DNA of 64,000 nt from Siccibacter colletis (GTDB taxonomy: Bacteria > Pseudomonadota > Gammaproteobacteria > Enterobacterales > Enterobacteriaceae). How positions within the stretch are numbered: the stretch's first letter is position 1; each line of letters starts with the position of its first letter. Of this stretch, positions 53,043 to 63,542 are shown piece after piece. The translations under genes were made by a program, and so were the position numbers. The stretch lies in assembly GCF_000696575.1 (NCBI RefSeq), contig NZ_JMSQ01000011.1, positions 62,001 through 126,000 of the forward strand, in the 5' to 3' direction. The notes under the pieces were generated by a model, which ran no database searches, was not told where the DNA came from, and worked only from the letters and a program-made list of their open reading frames with translations.

Positions 53043-53813
53043 ATGATGGTTAAGCAATTACTGCAGGCGTGTGGTCTGATGGTTGCCCTGGCGGGCAGCG
53101 CCTTTGCCGCTCAGGAAACGTACGTGGTGGGTTCTGGCGGCACTTACCGTCCGTTTGAATTCGAAAACAGCCAGAAGCAGCTCGAAGGCTTCGATATCGA
53201 CATCATCAAAGCCATCGCCAAAGCGGAAAACTTCAACGTGAAGCTGGTTAACACCCCGTGGGAGGGGATCTTCGCCACCCTCGGTTCCGGCGATCGCGAC
53301 ATTATTATCTCCGGCATCACCATCACCGATAAGCGTAAGCAGATGGTGGACTTCTCTGCGCCGTACTTCCCGGCGGAACAGTCCATTGTCGTGCCGTCCG
53401 GTTCAACCGTCACCTCGCTGGATTCGCTGAAAAGCGAGAAAGTGGGCGTGGTGAACTCCAGCACCGGCGACATTGTGGTTTCTGACGTACTGGGCAAAAA
53501 CAGCACCGCCATCAAGCGTTTCGATAATACCCCGCTGATGCTGCAGGAGCTGTTTGAAGACGGCGTCAGCGCGGCGGTGGGCGATGTGGGCGTGGTGAAG
53601 TACTACATCAAACAGCACCCGGAAAAGCAGTTCAAACTGGTGCCGGACGCCAAATTTGAACGCCAGTACTTCGGTATCGCCGTGGCAAAAGGTAACGACG
53701 AACTGCTGGCAAAAATCAACAGCGGCCTGAAGAAGATCGTTGCTGACGGCACCTATGCCACCATCTATAAGACCTGGTTCGACGAGAGCGTTCCGACGCT
53801 GCCGGCCCAGTAA
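53043..53813 (+). CDS. Amino-acid ABC transporter periplasmic binding protein
   Basis: From ATG 53043 (AAGGATTCAG before it) the protein has 256 residues with a signal peptide (MMVKQLLQACGLMVALAGSA then FA-AQET). The family 3 signature GFDIDIIKAIAKAENFNVKL near residue 55 and the ligand-loop ISGITITDKRKQMVDFSAPY near residue 98 are clear. Arg and Asp expected to hold the amino-acid carboxylate and amine are present. Polar amino acids such as Gln, His or Arg are typical ligands. A hairpin terminator follows before the permease gene, so this gene is probably expressed at a higher level. Confidence 0.9.
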   Translation: MMVKQLLQACGLMVALAGSAFAAQETYVVGSGGTYRPFEFENSQKQLEGFDIDIIKAIAKAENFNVKLVNTPWEGIFATLGSGDRDIIISGITITDKRKQMVDFSAPYFPAEQSIVVPSGSTVTSLDSLKSEKVGVVNSSTGDIVVSDVLGKNSTAIKRFDNTPLMLQELFEDGVSAAVGDVGVVKYYIKQHPEKQFKLVPDAKFERQYFGIAVAKGNDELLAKINSGLKKIVADGTYATIYKTWFDESVPTLPAQ

Positions 53814-53831
53814 GTTCACGCCTGATAAAGT

Positions 53832-53868
53832 GCGGCTATCGCGGGCCTCTGCGGTAGCCGCTTTTTTT
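53832..53868 (+). terminator. Intercistronic terminator/attenuator
   Basis: GCGGCTA(T)CGC and GCG-GTAGCCGC form a stable stem followed by TTTTTTT, 19 nt after the binding-protein stop and 12 nt before the permease start. Partial readthrough would give more binding protein than membrane parts. Confidence 0.8.
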
Positions 53869-53879
53869 AGAGAGACGCT

Positions 53880-54644
53880 ATGACAGGATTTCGTTGGGAG
53901 ATCATTCAGGAATACGGCCCGCTGTTTATGGAAGGCGCCTGGATGACCATCAAATGCACCATTATCTGTGTCATCCTCGGCACGCTGTGGGGCTTAACCC
54001 TCGGGCTGGGGCGCATGGCGCGCGCCGATCACGGGCCGTGGAAATACGTGCTGCGCTGGCTGGTGCAGTTCCCGGTGCGCTTTTACGTCAGCGCCATTCG
54101 CGGTACGCCGCTGTTTGTGCAGATTATGGTGGTGCATTTTGCGCTGGTGCCGCTGTTCATCAACCCGCGCGATGGCCTGCTGGTGACCAGCGGCATCATG
54201 ACCAGCGACCTGGCGCGCGGGCTGCGCTCGGAGTACGGTGCGTTTCTGTCCTGTATCGTGGCGATTACCCTGAACGCCGGGGCTTACGTTTCGGAAATCT
54301 TCCGCGCCGGTATTCAGTCCATCGATAAAGGCCAGATGGAAGCTTCCCGGGCGCTGGGCATGCCGTGGTGGAAAACCATGCGTCAGGTGATCCTGCCCCA
54401 GGCGTTTCGCCGCATTCTGCCGCCGCTTGGCAACAACGCTATCGCCATCGTCAAAGACTCCTCGCTGGCGTCGGCGATTGGCCTGGCGGACCTGGCTTAC
54501 GCGGCGCGTACCGTTTCCGGTGCCTACGCCACCTACTGGGAACCCTACCTGACCATCTCCCTGGTTTACTGGGTGATCACCTTCATACTGGCGCAGGGCG
54601 TTAACCGTCTGGAAAAGAGGTTTGGCAAAAGTGATTCACATTAA
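53880..54644 (+). CDS. Amino-acid ABC transporter permease
   Basis: The 254-residue protein is a HisMQ/GlnP-family permease. Membrane spans begin at about residue 20 ([20 protein letters not shown]), and the EAA loop reads [20 protein letters not shown] near residue 160; [20 protein letters not shown] is the family's G-T-P-L segment. An unusually long loop near residue 90 ([20 protein letters not shown]) is inserted between spans 2 and 3. It overlaps the ATPase gene by up to 23 bases. Confidence 0.9.
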   Translation: MTGFRWEIIQEYGPLFMEGAWMTIKCTIICVILGTLWGLTLGLGRMARADHGPWKYVLRWLVQFPVRFYVSAIRGTPLFVQIMVVHFALVPLFINPRDGLLVTSGIMTSDLARGLRSEYGAFLSCIVAITLNAGAYVSEIFRAGIQSIDKGQMEASRALGMPWWKTMRQVILPQAFRRILPPLGNNAIAIVKDSSLASAIGLADLAYAARTVSGAYATYWEPYLTISLVYWVITFILAQGVNRLEKRFGKSDSH

Positions 54645-55353
54645 TAACCTCCACAAGCATTTCGGCGACAGCCACGTGCTGCGCGGCATCAGCTGCGACG
54701 TTAAACCGCAGGAAGTGGTGTGCGTTATCGGCCCGTCCGGCTCCGGCAAAAGCACCTTCCTGCGCTGTATGAATGCGCTGGAGAGCGTGAGCGAAGGCGA
54801 AGTCGAGGTGAATGGTTTTGCGATCCACGACCGGAAAACCGATCTCAATAAGATGCGGGAAAGCGTTGGCATGGTGTTTCAGCGCTTTAACCTGTTTCCG
54901 CACATGACGGTGCTGCAAAACCTGATGATGGCCCCGATCAACCTGCGCGGTATGAAGCGCGCCGAGGCGGAAACCCTGGCCCTGAGCCTGCTGGCGAAGG
55001 TCGGACTGAGCGACAAGCGCGACGCCTGGCCATCGAGCCTCTCCGGCGGGCAGCAGCAGCGCGTGGCTATCGCCCGGGCGCTGGCAATGGGCCCGTCGAT
55101 CATGCTGTTTGATGAACCGACCTCGGCGCTTGACCCCGAGCTGGTGGGCGAAGTGCTTGGCGTGATGAAGGATCTTGCCGCTGAAGGGATGACGATGGTT
55201 ATCGTGACCCATGAGATGGGTTTTGCCCGGGAAGTGGCGGACCGGGTGATTTTCATCGATAACGGCGTGATTCAGGAGCAGGGCACCCCGGAGCAGATCT
55301 TCACCGCTCCGACCAATCCGCGTACTGCTGCCTTCCTCAGTAAAGTGCTGTAA
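54631..55353 (+). CDS. Amino-acid ABC transporter ATPase, GlnQ-like
   Basis: With GTG 54631 the protein has 240 residues and starts [20 protein letters not shown], the expected GlnQ-type beginning; TTG at 54622 is the alternative but leaves only one base after the AAGAGG leader. Walker A is GPSGSGKST near residue 34, signature [14 protein letters not shown] near residue 132, Walker B IMLFDEP and VTHEMGFA. Its length equals E. coli GlnQ. It overlaps the permease gene and ends at a strong terminator. Confidence 0.9.
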   Translation: MIHINNLHKHFGDSHVLRGISCDVKPQEVVCVIGPSGSGKSTFLRCMNALESVSEGEVEVNGFAIHDRKTDLNKMRESVGMVFQRFNLFPHMTVLQNLMMAPINLRGMKRAEAETLALSLLAKVGLSDKRDAWPSSLSGGQQQRVAIARALAMGPSIMLFDEPTSALDPELVGEVLGVMKDLAAEGMTMVIVTHEMGFAREVADRVIFIDNGVIQEQGTPEQIFTAPTNPRTAAFLSKVL

Positions 55354-55361
55354 CCCGCATC

Positions 55362-55390
55362 GCCGTCGGCACTGCCCGGCGGCTTTTTTT
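55362..55390 (+). terminator. Terminator of the amino-acid ABC operon
   Basis: GCCGTCGGC-ACT-GCCCGGCGGC pairs with one bulge and is followed by TTTTTTT, 8 nt after the ATPase stop. Confidence 0.85.
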
Positions 55391-55484
55391 CACTGGATGT
55401 CGTCTGGCGAGGGGATCGCGATTCACGCTTTCTCTGAGATGGTCTACCATGAGCGCATCGTCATTTACGCTATATGGATATCTC

Positions 55485-56567
55485 ATGCTCACGCGCCGCT
55501 TTGCCACTCTGTTACCGCTCTGTGTTCTGCTTGCCGCCTGTAGCAGCGAGCCGGGAAAACAAGAAACCATTGCTGAAACCGTAGGAACCCCTTCCGGCGG
55601 CTTCCTGCTGCAACCCCAACATAATGTCCTGCTCGCTTCCGGTGATTTTGCCAACAACCCGGCGGCGCAACAGTTCATCGATAAGATGGTCAGCAAGCAT
55701 GGCTTTGACCGCCAGCAGCTGCACGAGATCCTCTCCCAGGCGAAACGTCTGGACTACGTGCTGCGCCTGATGGACCGCCAGGCACCGACCAAAACCGGGC
55801 CGACGGGGCCGACGGGCGCCTGGCTGCGCTACCGCGGCCAGTTCATCACCCCGGATAACGTGCAGAACGGCGTGGTGTTTATGAACCAGCACCGCGAGGC
55901 GCTGGCGCGCGCCCAGCAGGTATATGGCGTACCGGCGGAGATTATTGTTGGCATTATCGGCGTTGAAACGCGCTGGGGCCGCGTGATGGGAAAAACCCGC
56001 ATTCTGGACGCCCTCGCCACGCTCTCGTTTAACTATCCGCGCCGCGCTGAGTATTTCTCTGGCGAGCTGGAGACCTTCCTGCTGATGGCGCGCGACGAGC
56101 AGGACGATCCGCTCAATCTGAAAGGCTCGTTTGCCGGCGCGATGGGCTACGGGCAGTTCATGCCATCCTCCTATAAAGAGTATGCCGTGGACTTTAACGG
56201 CGACGGTCATATCAACCTGTGGGACCCGGAAGACGCGATCGGCAGCGTGGCAAACTATTTCAAAGCCCACGGCTGGAAAACCGGCGAGCCGGTGGCCATC
56301 CCGGCGATGGGCCAGGCACCGGGGCTGAAATCCGGCTTCAACACCAAATATTCCCCGGCCGAGCTGGCAGCAGCCGGGCTTACCCCGCAGCAGCCGCTGG
56401 GCAACTACAGTGAAGTGAGCCTGCTGCGCCTCGATGTGGGAACCGGCTATGAGTACTGGTACGGGCTGCCGAACTTCTACACCATCACGCGCTATAACCA
56501 CAGCGCCCACTATGCGATGGCGGTGTGGCAGCTCGGGCAGGCGGTGGCGCTGGCCTCGGTGCGCTGA
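55485..56567 (+). CDS. mltB: Membrane-bound lytic murein transglycosylase B
   Basis: From ATG 55485 the protein has 360 residues and aligns end to end with remembered E. coli MltB. It is a lipoprotein (MLTRRFATLLPLCVLLAACS, lipobox LAAC), anchored to the inner face of the outer membrane. The catalytic Glu lies in IIGVETRWGRVMGKTRILDA near residue 162, and MGYGQFMPSSYKEYAVDFNG near residue 222 is the substrate-groove motif. It cleaves glycan strands to 1,6-anhydromuramic products. It is monocistronic, as in E. coli, and begins the conserved enteric block. A longer frame to 55449 is unlikely from homology. Confidence 0.96.
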   Translation: MLTRRFATLLPLCVLLAACSSEPGKQETIAETVGTPSGGFLLQPQHNVLLASGDFANNPAAQQFIDKMVSKHGFDRQQLHEILSQAKRLDYVLRLMDRQAPTKTGPTGPTGAWLRYRGQFITPDNVQNGVVFMNQHREALARAQQVYGVPAEIIVGIIGVETRWGRVMGKTRILDALATLSFNYPRRAEYFSGELETFLLMARDEQDDPLNLKGSFAGAMGYGQFMPSSYKEYAVDFNGDGHINLWDPEDAIGSVANYFKAHGWKTGEPVAIPAMGQAPGLKSGFNTKYSPAELAAAGLTPQQPLGNYSEVSLLRLDVGTGYEYWYGLPNFYTITRYNHSAHYAMAVWQLGQAVALASVR

Positions 56568-56672
56568 GCCGCGTGATGATGGAATGCGCGTCGAAGAAAA
56601 TGATGTAATTGCCTGAAATAATTAGAAAGCGTTTCCGCGAGGGGCGCTTTCTCTCTACAATCGGAACCCACT

Positions 56673-57170
56673 ATGACGGACAGCGAACTGACAGCATTAA
56701 GCCAGCAGGTTGGGGCGGCACTGAAACAGCAGGGCGCAACGGTCACCACTGCCGAGTCCTGCACCGGCGGCTGGGTAGCGAAAGTCATCACTGATATCGC
56801 CGGCAGCTCCGCCTGGTTTGAACGCGGCTTTGTGACCTACAGTAATGATGCCAAACAGCAGTTGATTGGCGTGGATGGCGCAACGCTTGAAGCCCACGGC
56901 GCGGTGAGCGAGCAGGTGGTCACACAGATGGCGCAGGGCGCGCAAAATGCCGCCGCTGCAAGCTATGCGATTGCGGTCAGTGGCATTGCCGGGCCGGACG
57001 GCGGCAGCGCGGAAAAACCCGTCGGCACCGTGTGGTTCGGCTTCGCCGGGCCGGCTGGCAAGGTGCTGGCCCGCCGCGAGCGTTTTCACGGCGATCGTGA
57101 ATCCGTACGCCGCCAGGCCACGGCGTATGCCCTCACTACACTGTGGCAACATTTTCTACAAAAGGCTTGA
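56673..57170 (+). CDS. pncC: Nicotinamide-nucleotide amidase (CinA C-terminal type)
   Basis: The 165-residue protein has the CinA-C fold: TTAESCTGGWVAKVITDIAG near residue 27 contains the catalytic Ser, and FERGFVTYSNDAKQQLIGVD and VSGIAGPDGGSAEKPVGTVW complete the active site. It converts nicotinamide mononucleotide to nicotinic acid mononucleotide in pyridine-nucleotide recycling. It lies directly before recA, as in E. coli (ygaD). Length equals the E. coli protein. Confidence 0.95.
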   Translation: MTDSELTALSQQVGAALKQQGATVTTAESCTGGWVAKVITDIAGSSAWFERGFVTYSNDAKQQLIGVDGATLEAHGAVSEQVVTQMAQGAQNAAAASYAIAVSGIAGPDGGSAEKPVGTVWFGFAGPAGKVLARRERFHGDRESVRRQATAYALTTLWQHFLQKA

Positions 57171-57196
57171 GATACTGTATGACTATACAGTATAAT
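57167..57196 (+). promoter_or_regulatory. recA promoter with LexA box
   Basis: CTGT-ATGACTAT-ACAG at 57175-57190 is a consensus LexA box. It lies between a -35 TTGAGA (57167-57172) and a -10 TATAAT (57191-57196), the known arrangement of the enteric recA promoter. Confidence 0.95.
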
Positions 57197-57235
57197 TGCC
57201 GCAACAAAACAGAATGACGCAGCGTGGCGCAATAG

Positions 57236-58327
<1,092 letters not shown>

Positions 58328-58331
58328 TCCT

Positions 58332-58362
58332 AAGGGCTGCTCCGGCAGCCCTTGTTCTTTTC
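58332..58362 (+). terminator. recA terminator
   Basis: AAGGGCTGC-TCC-GGCAGCCCTT forms a stem followed by GTTCTTTT, four bases after the recA stop. Readthrough gives the low recX expression known in enterics. Confidence 0.9.
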
Positions 58363-58390
58363 TACCGCTCCCCATTCTGGTTTCCGTACT

Positions 58391-58885
58391 ATGTCAGATA
58401 CCCCTTCTCCCCGCCGCTCCGGCTATGCCCGCCTTCTTGACCGCGCCACGCGTATTCTGGCGATGCGCGATCACAGCGAGCAAGAGCTGCGTAAAAAACT
58501 GGTTGCCACCTTTCCCGGCCAAAAAGAAGAGCCGCCGGCAGCGGAAGATATTGAAAAAGTCATTGCCACCTGCCTGGAACAACACTGGCTGGATGATGCC
58601 CGCTTTGCGCGTCAGTTCATTGCCAGCCGTGCGCGCAAAGGGTACGGCTCGCGTCGCGTGCGTCAGGAGCTGCAGCAAAAAGGCGTGGCGCGAGAGCTGT
58701 GCGATGCGGCAATGGCGGAGTGTGAAACCGACTGGACGCAGATAGCCTGGGACCAGGCGACGAAGAAATACGGTGAGCCGCTGCCCACGGAATTTGCGCA
58801 GAAAGCCAAAGTGCAGCGCTTTTTACTTTATCGCGGCTTTCTGATGGAAGATATCCAGGAAATCTACCGAAATTTTGCCGATTGA
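58391..58885 (+). CDS. recX: RecA regulatory protein RecX
   Basis: From ATG 58391 the protein has 164 residues. The helical repeats of RecX are recognisable: [20 protein letters not shown] near residue 12, [20 protein letters not shown] near residue 65 and the C-terminal [20 protein letters not shown] then NFAD, nearly identical to the E. coli end. RecX caps and restrains RecA filaments. The segment near residues 38-50 ([20 protein letters not shown]) is the most diverged part. Confidence 0.95.
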   Translation: MSDTPSPRRSGYARLLDRATRILAMRDHSEQELRKKLVATFPGQKEEPPAAEDIEKVIATCLEQHWLDDARFARQFIASRARKGYGSRRVRQELQQKGVARELCDAAMAECETDWTQIAWDQATKKYGEPLPTEFAQKAKVQRFLLYRGFLMEDIQEIYRNFAD

Positions 58886-59025
58886 CTGCACTCTGGGTTT
58901 TACTTCCCTGTAAAGAAAACTTATCTTATTCCCACTTTTTTCCCGATAAGCCGGGCAGGAGAGGGGGGATAATCTCTTCGCTCTTCCCGCCTTACGACAC
59001 TCGTTAGCTTGATTTCAGGATAATT

Positions 59026-61653
59026 ATGAGCAAGAGCACCGCTGAGATCCGTCAGGCGTTTCTCGATTTTTTCCACAGTAAGGGGCATCAGGTTGTTGCC
59101 AGCAGCTCCCTTGTGCCGAATAACGACCCGACCCTTCTGTTTACCAACGCCGGGATGAACCAGTTCAAGGATGTTTTCCTTGGCATGGATAAACGTAATT
59201 ATTCCCGAGCGACGACCGCGCAGCGCTGCGTACGTGCCGGTGGTAAGCACAACGACCTGGAAAACGTCGGTTACACTGCCCGTCACCACACCTTCTTTGA
59301 AATGCTGGGTAACTTCAGCTTCGGCGACTACTTCAAACAGGACGCCATTCAATATGCCTGGGAACTGCTGACCGGTGAGCAGTGGTTCAACCTGCCGAAA
59401 GATCGTCTGTGGGTAACGGTATACGAAACTGACGACGAAGCGTTCGACATCTGGGAAAAAGAAGTGGGCGTGCCGCGCGAGCGCATTATCCGCATCGGCG
59501 ACAATAAAGGCGCGGCATTTGCTTCAGATAACTTCTGGCAGATGGGCGACACCGGCCCGTGCGGTCCGTGCACCGAAATCTTCTTCGACCACGGCGATCA
59601 CATCTGGGGTGGCCCGCCGGGCAGCCCGGAAGAAGATGGCGATCGCTATATCGAAATCTGGAACATCGTGTTCATGCAGTTCAACCGTCAGGCTGACGGT
59701 ACGATGGAACCGCTGCCGAAGCCGTCCGTGGATACCGGGATGGGCCTTGAGCGTATCGCTGCGGTACTGCAGCACGTTAACTCCAACTATGAAATCGATC
59801 TGTTCAGCAAGCTTATCGCGGCCGTGGCAAAAGAAACCGGCGCGACCGATCTGGCGAACAAATCCCTGCGCGTAATCGCAGACCACATTCGTTCCTGCGC
59901 CTTCCTCGTGGCCGACGGCGTTATTCCGTCGAACGAGAACCGCGGCTACGTGCTGCGCCGCATCATTCGTCGCGCAATCCGTCACGGCAACATGCTGGGC
60001 GCGAAAGAGACCTTCTTCTACAAGCTGGTAGGCCCGCTGATTGAGGTGATGGGCGCGGCAGGTGACGACCTGAAACGCCAGCAGGCGCAGGTTGAGCAGG
60101 TGCTGAAAACCGAAGAAGAGCAGTTTGCCCGTACGCTGGAGCGTGGCCTGGCGCTGCTGGACGAAGAGCTGGCGAAGCTGCAGGGCGATACCCTGGATGG
60201 CGAAACCGCGTTCCGTCTGTATGACACCTATGGCTTCCCGGTGGATCTCACCGCCGACGTCTGCCGCGAGCGCAACCTCAAGGTTGACGAAGCGGGCTTC
60301 GAAGCCGCAATGGAAGAGCAGCGTCGTCGCGCTCGTGAGTCCAGCGGTTTCGGTGCCGACTATAACGCGATGATCCGCGTTGACTCTGCGTCTGAATTCA
60401 AAGGCTACGACCAGCTTGAGCTGACCGGGCACGTCACCGGCCTGTTTGTTGATGGTAACGCGGTAGAGCAGATCTCCGCAGGCCAGGACGCGGTCGTGAT
60501 CCTGGATACCACGCCGTTCTATGCAGAATCCGGCGGTCAGGTTGGCGATAAAGGCATTATCGGCGGTACCGGCTTTAGCTTCGACGTCAGCGACACCCAG
60601 AAATACGGCCAGGCGATCGGTCACGTGGGTAAACTGACCAGCGGTGTGCTGAAAGTGGGCAGCGGTGTGAATGCGCAGGTCGACGAAGCGCGTCGTGAAC
60701 GCATCCGCCTGAACCACTCTGCGACGCACCTGATGCACGCCGCGCTGCGCCAGATCCTCGGCACGCACGTTGCGCAGAAAGGCTCGCTGGTAAACGATAA
60801 GGGGCTGCGTTTCGACTTCTCCCATTTCGAGGCCATGAAGCCTGCGGAAATTCGTGCCGTCGAAGATCTGGTAAACGCGCAGATCCGCCGCAACCTGCCA
60901 ATCGAAACCAACATCATGGAGCTCGAAGACGCGAAAGCGAAAGGGGCTATGGCGCTGTTTGGTGAGAAATATGATGACCGCGTGCGCGTGCTGAGCATGG
61001 GCGACTTCTCCACCGAGCTGTGCGGCGGCACCCACGCCCGTCGTACGGGTGATATCGGTCTGTTCCGCATCGTCGCCGAATCCGGCACCGCTGCGGGTGT
61101 GCGTCGTATTGAAGCCGTTACCGGTGAAGGCGCGCTGGCGATGCTGCACGCGCAGAACGATCAGCTGCAGGACATCGCCCAGCTGTTGAAAGGCGATAGC
61201 CAGAACCTCGGCGACAAAGTACGCTCGGTGCTGGATCGTACGCGCCAGCTGGAAAAAGAACTGCAGCAGCTCAAAGCGCAGCAGGCCGCTCAGGAGAGCG
61301 CGGGTCTGGCTAACAGTGCGAAAGAGATCAACGGCGTGAAGCTGCTGGTCAGCGAACTGACCAATGTCGAACCGAAGATGCTGCGCACCATGGTAGACGA
61401 CCTGAAAAACCAGTTAGGCTCCACTATCGTGGTGCTGGCGACCGTGGCTGATGATAAGGTTTCTCTGATTGCTGGCGTGTCTAAAGACGTTACCGACCGC
61501 GTGAAAGCGGGCGAACTGATTGGTATGGTTGCCCAGCAGGTCGGTGGTAAAGGCGGCGGTCGTCCGGATATGGCGATGGCTGGCGGCACTGATGCACAGG
61601 CCCTGCCTGCGGCACTGGCAAGCGTTGAAAGCTGGGTGGCGTCAAAACTGTAA
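59026..61653 (+). CDS. alaS: Alanyl-tRNA synthetase
   Basis: The 875-residue protein matches E. coli AlaRS in length and plan: class II catalytic core ([57 protein letters not shown] region near residues 65-105), tRNA-recognition domain, editing domain with [13 protein letters not shown] near residue 565 and [13 protein letters not shown] near residue 666, then a DHHA1-type C-terminal domain ([15 protein letters not shown]). It charges tRNA-Ala and clears Ser and Gly errors. It lies between recX and csrA as in E. coli. Confidence 0.98.
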   Translation: MSKSTAEIRQAFLDFFHSKGHQVVASSSLVPNNDPTLLFTNAGMNQFKDVFLGMDKRNYSRATTAQRCVRAGGKHNDLENVGYTARHHTFFEMLGNFSFGDYFKQDAIQYAWELLTGEQWFNLPKDRLWVTVYETDDEAFDIWEKEVGVPRERIIRIGDNKGAAFASDNFWQMGDTGPCGPCTEIFFDHGDHIWGGPPGSPEEDGDRYIEIWNIVFMQFNRQADGTMEPLPKPSVDTGMGLERIAAVLQHVNSNYEIDLFSKLIAAVAKETGATDLANKSLRVIADHIRSCAFLVADGVIPSNENRGYVLRRIIRRAIRHGNMLGAKETFFYKLVGPLIEVMGAAGDDLKRQQAQVEQVLKTEEEQFARTLERGLALLDEELAKLQGDTLDGETAFRLYDTYGFPVDLTADVCRERNLKVDEAGFEAAMEEQRRRARESSGFGADYNAMIRVDSASEFKGYDQLELTGHVTGLFVDGNAVEQISAGQDAVVILDTTPFYAESGGQVGDKGIIGGTGFSFDVSDTQKYGQAIGHVGKLTSGVLKVGSGVNAQVDEARRERIRLNHSATHLMHAALRQILGTHVAQKGSLVNDKGLRFDFSHFEAMKPAEIRAVEDLVNAQIRRNLPIETNIMELEDAKAKGAMALFGEKYDDRVRVLSMGDFSTELCGGTHARRTGDIGLFRIVAESGTAAGVRRIEAVTGEGALAMLHAQNDQLQDIAQLLKGDSQNLGDKVRSVLDRTRQLEKELQQLKAQQAAQESAGLANSAKEINGVKLLVSELTNVEPKMLRTMVDDLKNQLGSTIVVLATVADDKVSLIAGVSKDVTDRVKAGELIGMVAQQVGGKGGGRPDMAMAGGTDAQALPAALASVESWVASKL

Positions 61654-61681
61654 TAACAATGGGGTGTCCTGACGCGCTAAT

Positions 61682-61701
61682 GCGCCAGGTTGCGCTGGCG
61701 C
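61682..61701. other. Hairpin in the alaS-csrA gap
   Basis: GCGCCAG and CTGGCGC form a perfect stem 28 nt after alaS. There is no T-run, so it may be a weak terminator or part of the csrA upstream region, which spans 61654-61894 and holds several promoters in E. coli. Confidence 0.4.
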
Positions 61702-61894
61702 GTTGAGGAACACTCTCAATTAACACAAAGTCAGGTTGAAGTTATCTATATCGGCTAAGCTTAGTCATAACAGAATGTAATGCCGTGACTGCTGACACAT
61801 GAAGTGTTGGTCATCGCTTACTTTTTGGCGTTATATGATGGATAATGCCGGGATACAAGAGACCCGACTCTTTTAATCTTTCAAGGAGCAAAGA

Positions 61895-62080
61895 ATGCTG
61901 ATTCTGACTCGTCGAGTTGGTGAGACCCTCATGATTGGGGATGAGGTGACCGTGACAGTTCTTGGAGTAAAGGGTAACCAGGTACGTATTGGTGTTAACG
62001 CCCCGAAAGAAGTGTCTGTACACCGTGAAGAGATCTACCAGCGTATCCAGGCTGAAAAATCACAACAGTCCAGCTACTAA
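61895..62080 (+). CDS. csrA: Carbon storage regulator CsrA
   Basis: The 61-residue protein is identical in length to E. coli CsrA, with [20 protein letters not shown] and the [20 protein letters not shown] segment that forms the RNA-binding edge. It is a dimer that binds GGA motifs near ribosome binding sites and controls carbon storage, motility and biofilm. The leader contains GGA motifs in GATGGATAATG, CCGGGATAC and CAAGGAGC, the last being its own ribosome binding site, consistent with the known autoregulation. Confidence 0.98.
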
Positions 62081-62087
62081 GAATATG

Positions 62088-62120
62088 GCGCCTCGCGTAT
62101 CAATCACGAGGCGCTCCTGT
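62088..62120 (+). terminator. Terminator after csrA
   Basis: GCGCCTCG and CGAGGCGC form a perfect 8-bp stem with an 11-nt loop, 7 nt after the csrA stop, followed by TCCTGTTTGT. The rest of the 357-base gap to the tRNA genes holds no ORF I can support. Confidence 0.7.
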
Positions 62121-62347
62121 TTGTCCCGCTCCTTTCTTACCTTTTCTCCCATTACCTTCCAATTTTCTCTCTGATTTGCCATTCAGCCGTTACCGCCACG
62201 CATAAATCGCTGCTGCACGCCTGCAGAAATTCTTCGTAATCTGGATAACGCATCACGCTTTTACTGTTGATAAAACGGCCTTTTTGTTGGCAAATCACGC
62301 TAATTGGGTGCTAAATGTTCAAACGAAATTATCCTCCGAAAAATTGT

Positions 62348-62375
62348 TTGACTTATAAGACCCAGAAAGTAATAT
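62348..62375 (+). promoter_or_regulatory. Promoter of the serV-arg tRNA operon
   Basis: TTGACT at 62348-62353 and TAATAT at 62370-62375 are separated by 16 bases and followed by a GC-rich discriminator (GTGCGCC), typical of growth-rate and ppGpp-controlled stable-RNA promoters. It lies about 62 bases before serV. Confidence 0.8.
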
Positions 62376-62437
62376 GTGCGCCACGCAGTGCCGATGAGTG
62401 GAAACACATTGAGGCACAACTCGTAAGAGGCGTGTGT

Positions 62438-62530
62438 GGTGAGGTGGCCGAGAGGCTGAAGGCGCTCCCCTGCTAAGGGAGTATGCGGTCAAAAGCTGCA
62501 TCCGGGGTTCGAATCCCCGCCTCACCGCCA
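62438..62530 (+). tRNA. serV: tRNA-Ser (anticodon GCT)
   Basis: The 93-nt gene folds as a class II tRNA with a long variable arm and encoded CCA end. The anticodon GCT is at 62472-62474, and the sequence matches E. coli serV as I remember it. It leads the tRNA operon downstream of csrA. Confidence 0.97.
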
Positions 62531-62534
62531 TTTT

Positions 62535-62611
62535 GCATCCGTAGCTCAGCTGGATAGAGTACTCGGCTACGAACCGAGCGGTCGGAGGTTCGAATCCTCC
62601 CGGATGCACCA
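62535..62611 (+). tRNA. argV: tRNA-Arg (anticodon ACG), copy 1
   Basis: The 77-nt gene has matching acceptor arms GCATCCG/CGGATGC, anticodon ACG at 62569-62571 (A becomes inosine), and encoded CCA. It starts four bases after serV and is identical to the other three copies. The symbol is by position relative to E. coli. Confidence 0.97.
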
Positions 62612-62674
62612 TCTTCATCAGTGTTGCGGCATGATGAGCGACAGTGATTCAGTAGTATAGCAGTAAATCCCGAT

Positions 62675-62751
62675 GCATCCGTAGCTCAGCTGGATAGAGT
62701 ACTCGGCTACGAACCGAGCGGTCGGAGGTTCGAATCCTCCCGGATGCACCA
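62675..62751 (+). tRNA. argY: tRNA-Arg (anticodon ACG), copy 2
   Basis: Identical 77-nt copy, separated from copy 1 by 63 bases. It opens the first full 273-bp tandem repeat unit. Confidence 0.97.
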
Positions 62752-62885
62752 TATTTCGCTTAAGTGTCAGCAATGATGATTGAGCAAATAACGCGGCAGC
62801 AACCGCGAGCACCAGGAAGGATAACACTGCGCAGCAGTGGCCCGCAGGGTGAGGCGCAAGCCGAATAATCCTCCCGGATGCACCA
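62752..62885 (+). repeat. rtT-like spacer ending in a copy of the tRNA 3' end (first)
   Basis: This 134-base segment is the extra part of the long spacer. It begins right after the CCA of copy 2 and ends with an exact 19-base copy of the tRNA-Arg 3' end (62867-62885). The layout recalls the rtT repeats of the E. coli tyrT operon, where spacer units also carry 19 bases of the tRNA 3' end. Confidence 0.7.
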
Positions 62886-62947
62886 TCTTCATCAGTGTTG
62901 CGGCATGATGAGCGACAGTGATTCAGTAGTACAGCAGTAACCCCAAT

Positions 62948-63024
62948 GCATCCGTAGCTCAGCTGGATAGAGTACTCGGCTACGAACCGAGCGGTCGGAG
63001 GTTCGAATCCTCCCGGATGCACCA
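62948..63024 (+). tRNA. argZ: tRNA-Arg (anticodon ACG), copy 3
   Basis: Identical 77-nt copy at the start of the second 273-bp unit, 196 bases after copy 2. Confidence 0.97.
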
Positions 63025-63158
63025 TATCTCGCTTAGCTGTCAGCAATGTTGATTAAGCAAATAGCGCGACAGCAACCGCGGGCACCAGGAAGGATAACAC
63101 TGCGCAGCAGTGGCCCGCAGGGTGAGGCGTAAGCCGAATAATCCTCCCGGATGCACCA
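63025..63158 (+). repeat. rtT-like spacer ending in a copy of the tRNA 3' end (second)
   Basis: Second 134-base segment, near-identical to 62752-62885, again ending with the 19-base tRNA-Arg 3' end copy (63140-63158). Confidence 0.7.
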
Positions 63159-63220
63159 TCTTCATCAGTGTTGCGGCATGATGAGCAACAGTGATTCAGT
63201 AGTACAGCAGTAATCCCAAT

Positions 63221-63297
63221 GCATCCGTAGCTCAGCTGGATAGAGTACTCGGCTACGAACCGAGCGGTCGGAGGTTCGAATCCTCCCGGATGCACCA
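63221..63297 (+). tRNA. argQ: tRNA-Arg (anticodon ACG), copy 4
   Basis: Identical 77-nt copy, 196 bases after copy 3. About 30 bases of spacer homology follow, then unique sequence. Confidence 0.97.
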
Positions 63298-63370
63298 TAT
63301 CTCGCTTAGCTGTCAGCAATGATGATTATCCAGGCACCCTTCAATGTCAGGTGCGCAGTTAACAAACCCT

Positions 63371-63391
63371 CTGGCTCAAGCCAGTTTTTTT
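63371..63391 (+). terminator. Terminator of the tRNA operon
   Basis: CTGGC-TCAA-GCCAG followed by TTTTTTT, 74 bases after the last tRNA gene. Confidence 0.85.
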
Positions 63392-63542
63392 AAAGCCCCT
63401 CTTAGTTACAACATACTTAATACAGCGCTAATACCCTTGCGTTCTGCACCTGTTTTCTGCTTTTCAACATCCCATTAGCAAACTTGCAACCGTGACGCGA
63501 ATCACGTTTAATAGCGGCGCCCATTCTTATCTGACCTGAGCT

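Larger units (their letters stand above)
62675..63220 (+). repeat. Two 273-bp tandem repeats carrying arginine tRNA genes
   Basis: Units 62675-62947 and 62948-63220 have exactly the same length and differ at only a few spacer positions. Each holds a tRNA-Arg gene and a 196-base spacer. A third unit starts at 63221 but breaks off after about 107 bases, and copy 1 with its 63-base spacer is a shorter version of the unit. Unequal recombination explains the array. Confidence 0.9.

Noticed and set aside
59524-61149. 541-codon frame antisense to alaS
   Set aside because: It lies wholly within alaS on the other strand, has no leader and no recognisable domain; it is a codon-bias shadow.
62535-63300. 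CRISPR-like regular repeats
   Set aside because: The repeats are complete tRNA genes with encoded CCA, the spacing is 63 or 196 bases, and the spacers are themselves repeated, so this is a tandem gene array.
62319-63319. Reverse-strand ORFs containing HPGGFEPPTARFVAEYSIQL
   Set aside because: They are translations of the antisense strand of the arginine tRNA genes, a well-known source of false protein entries.
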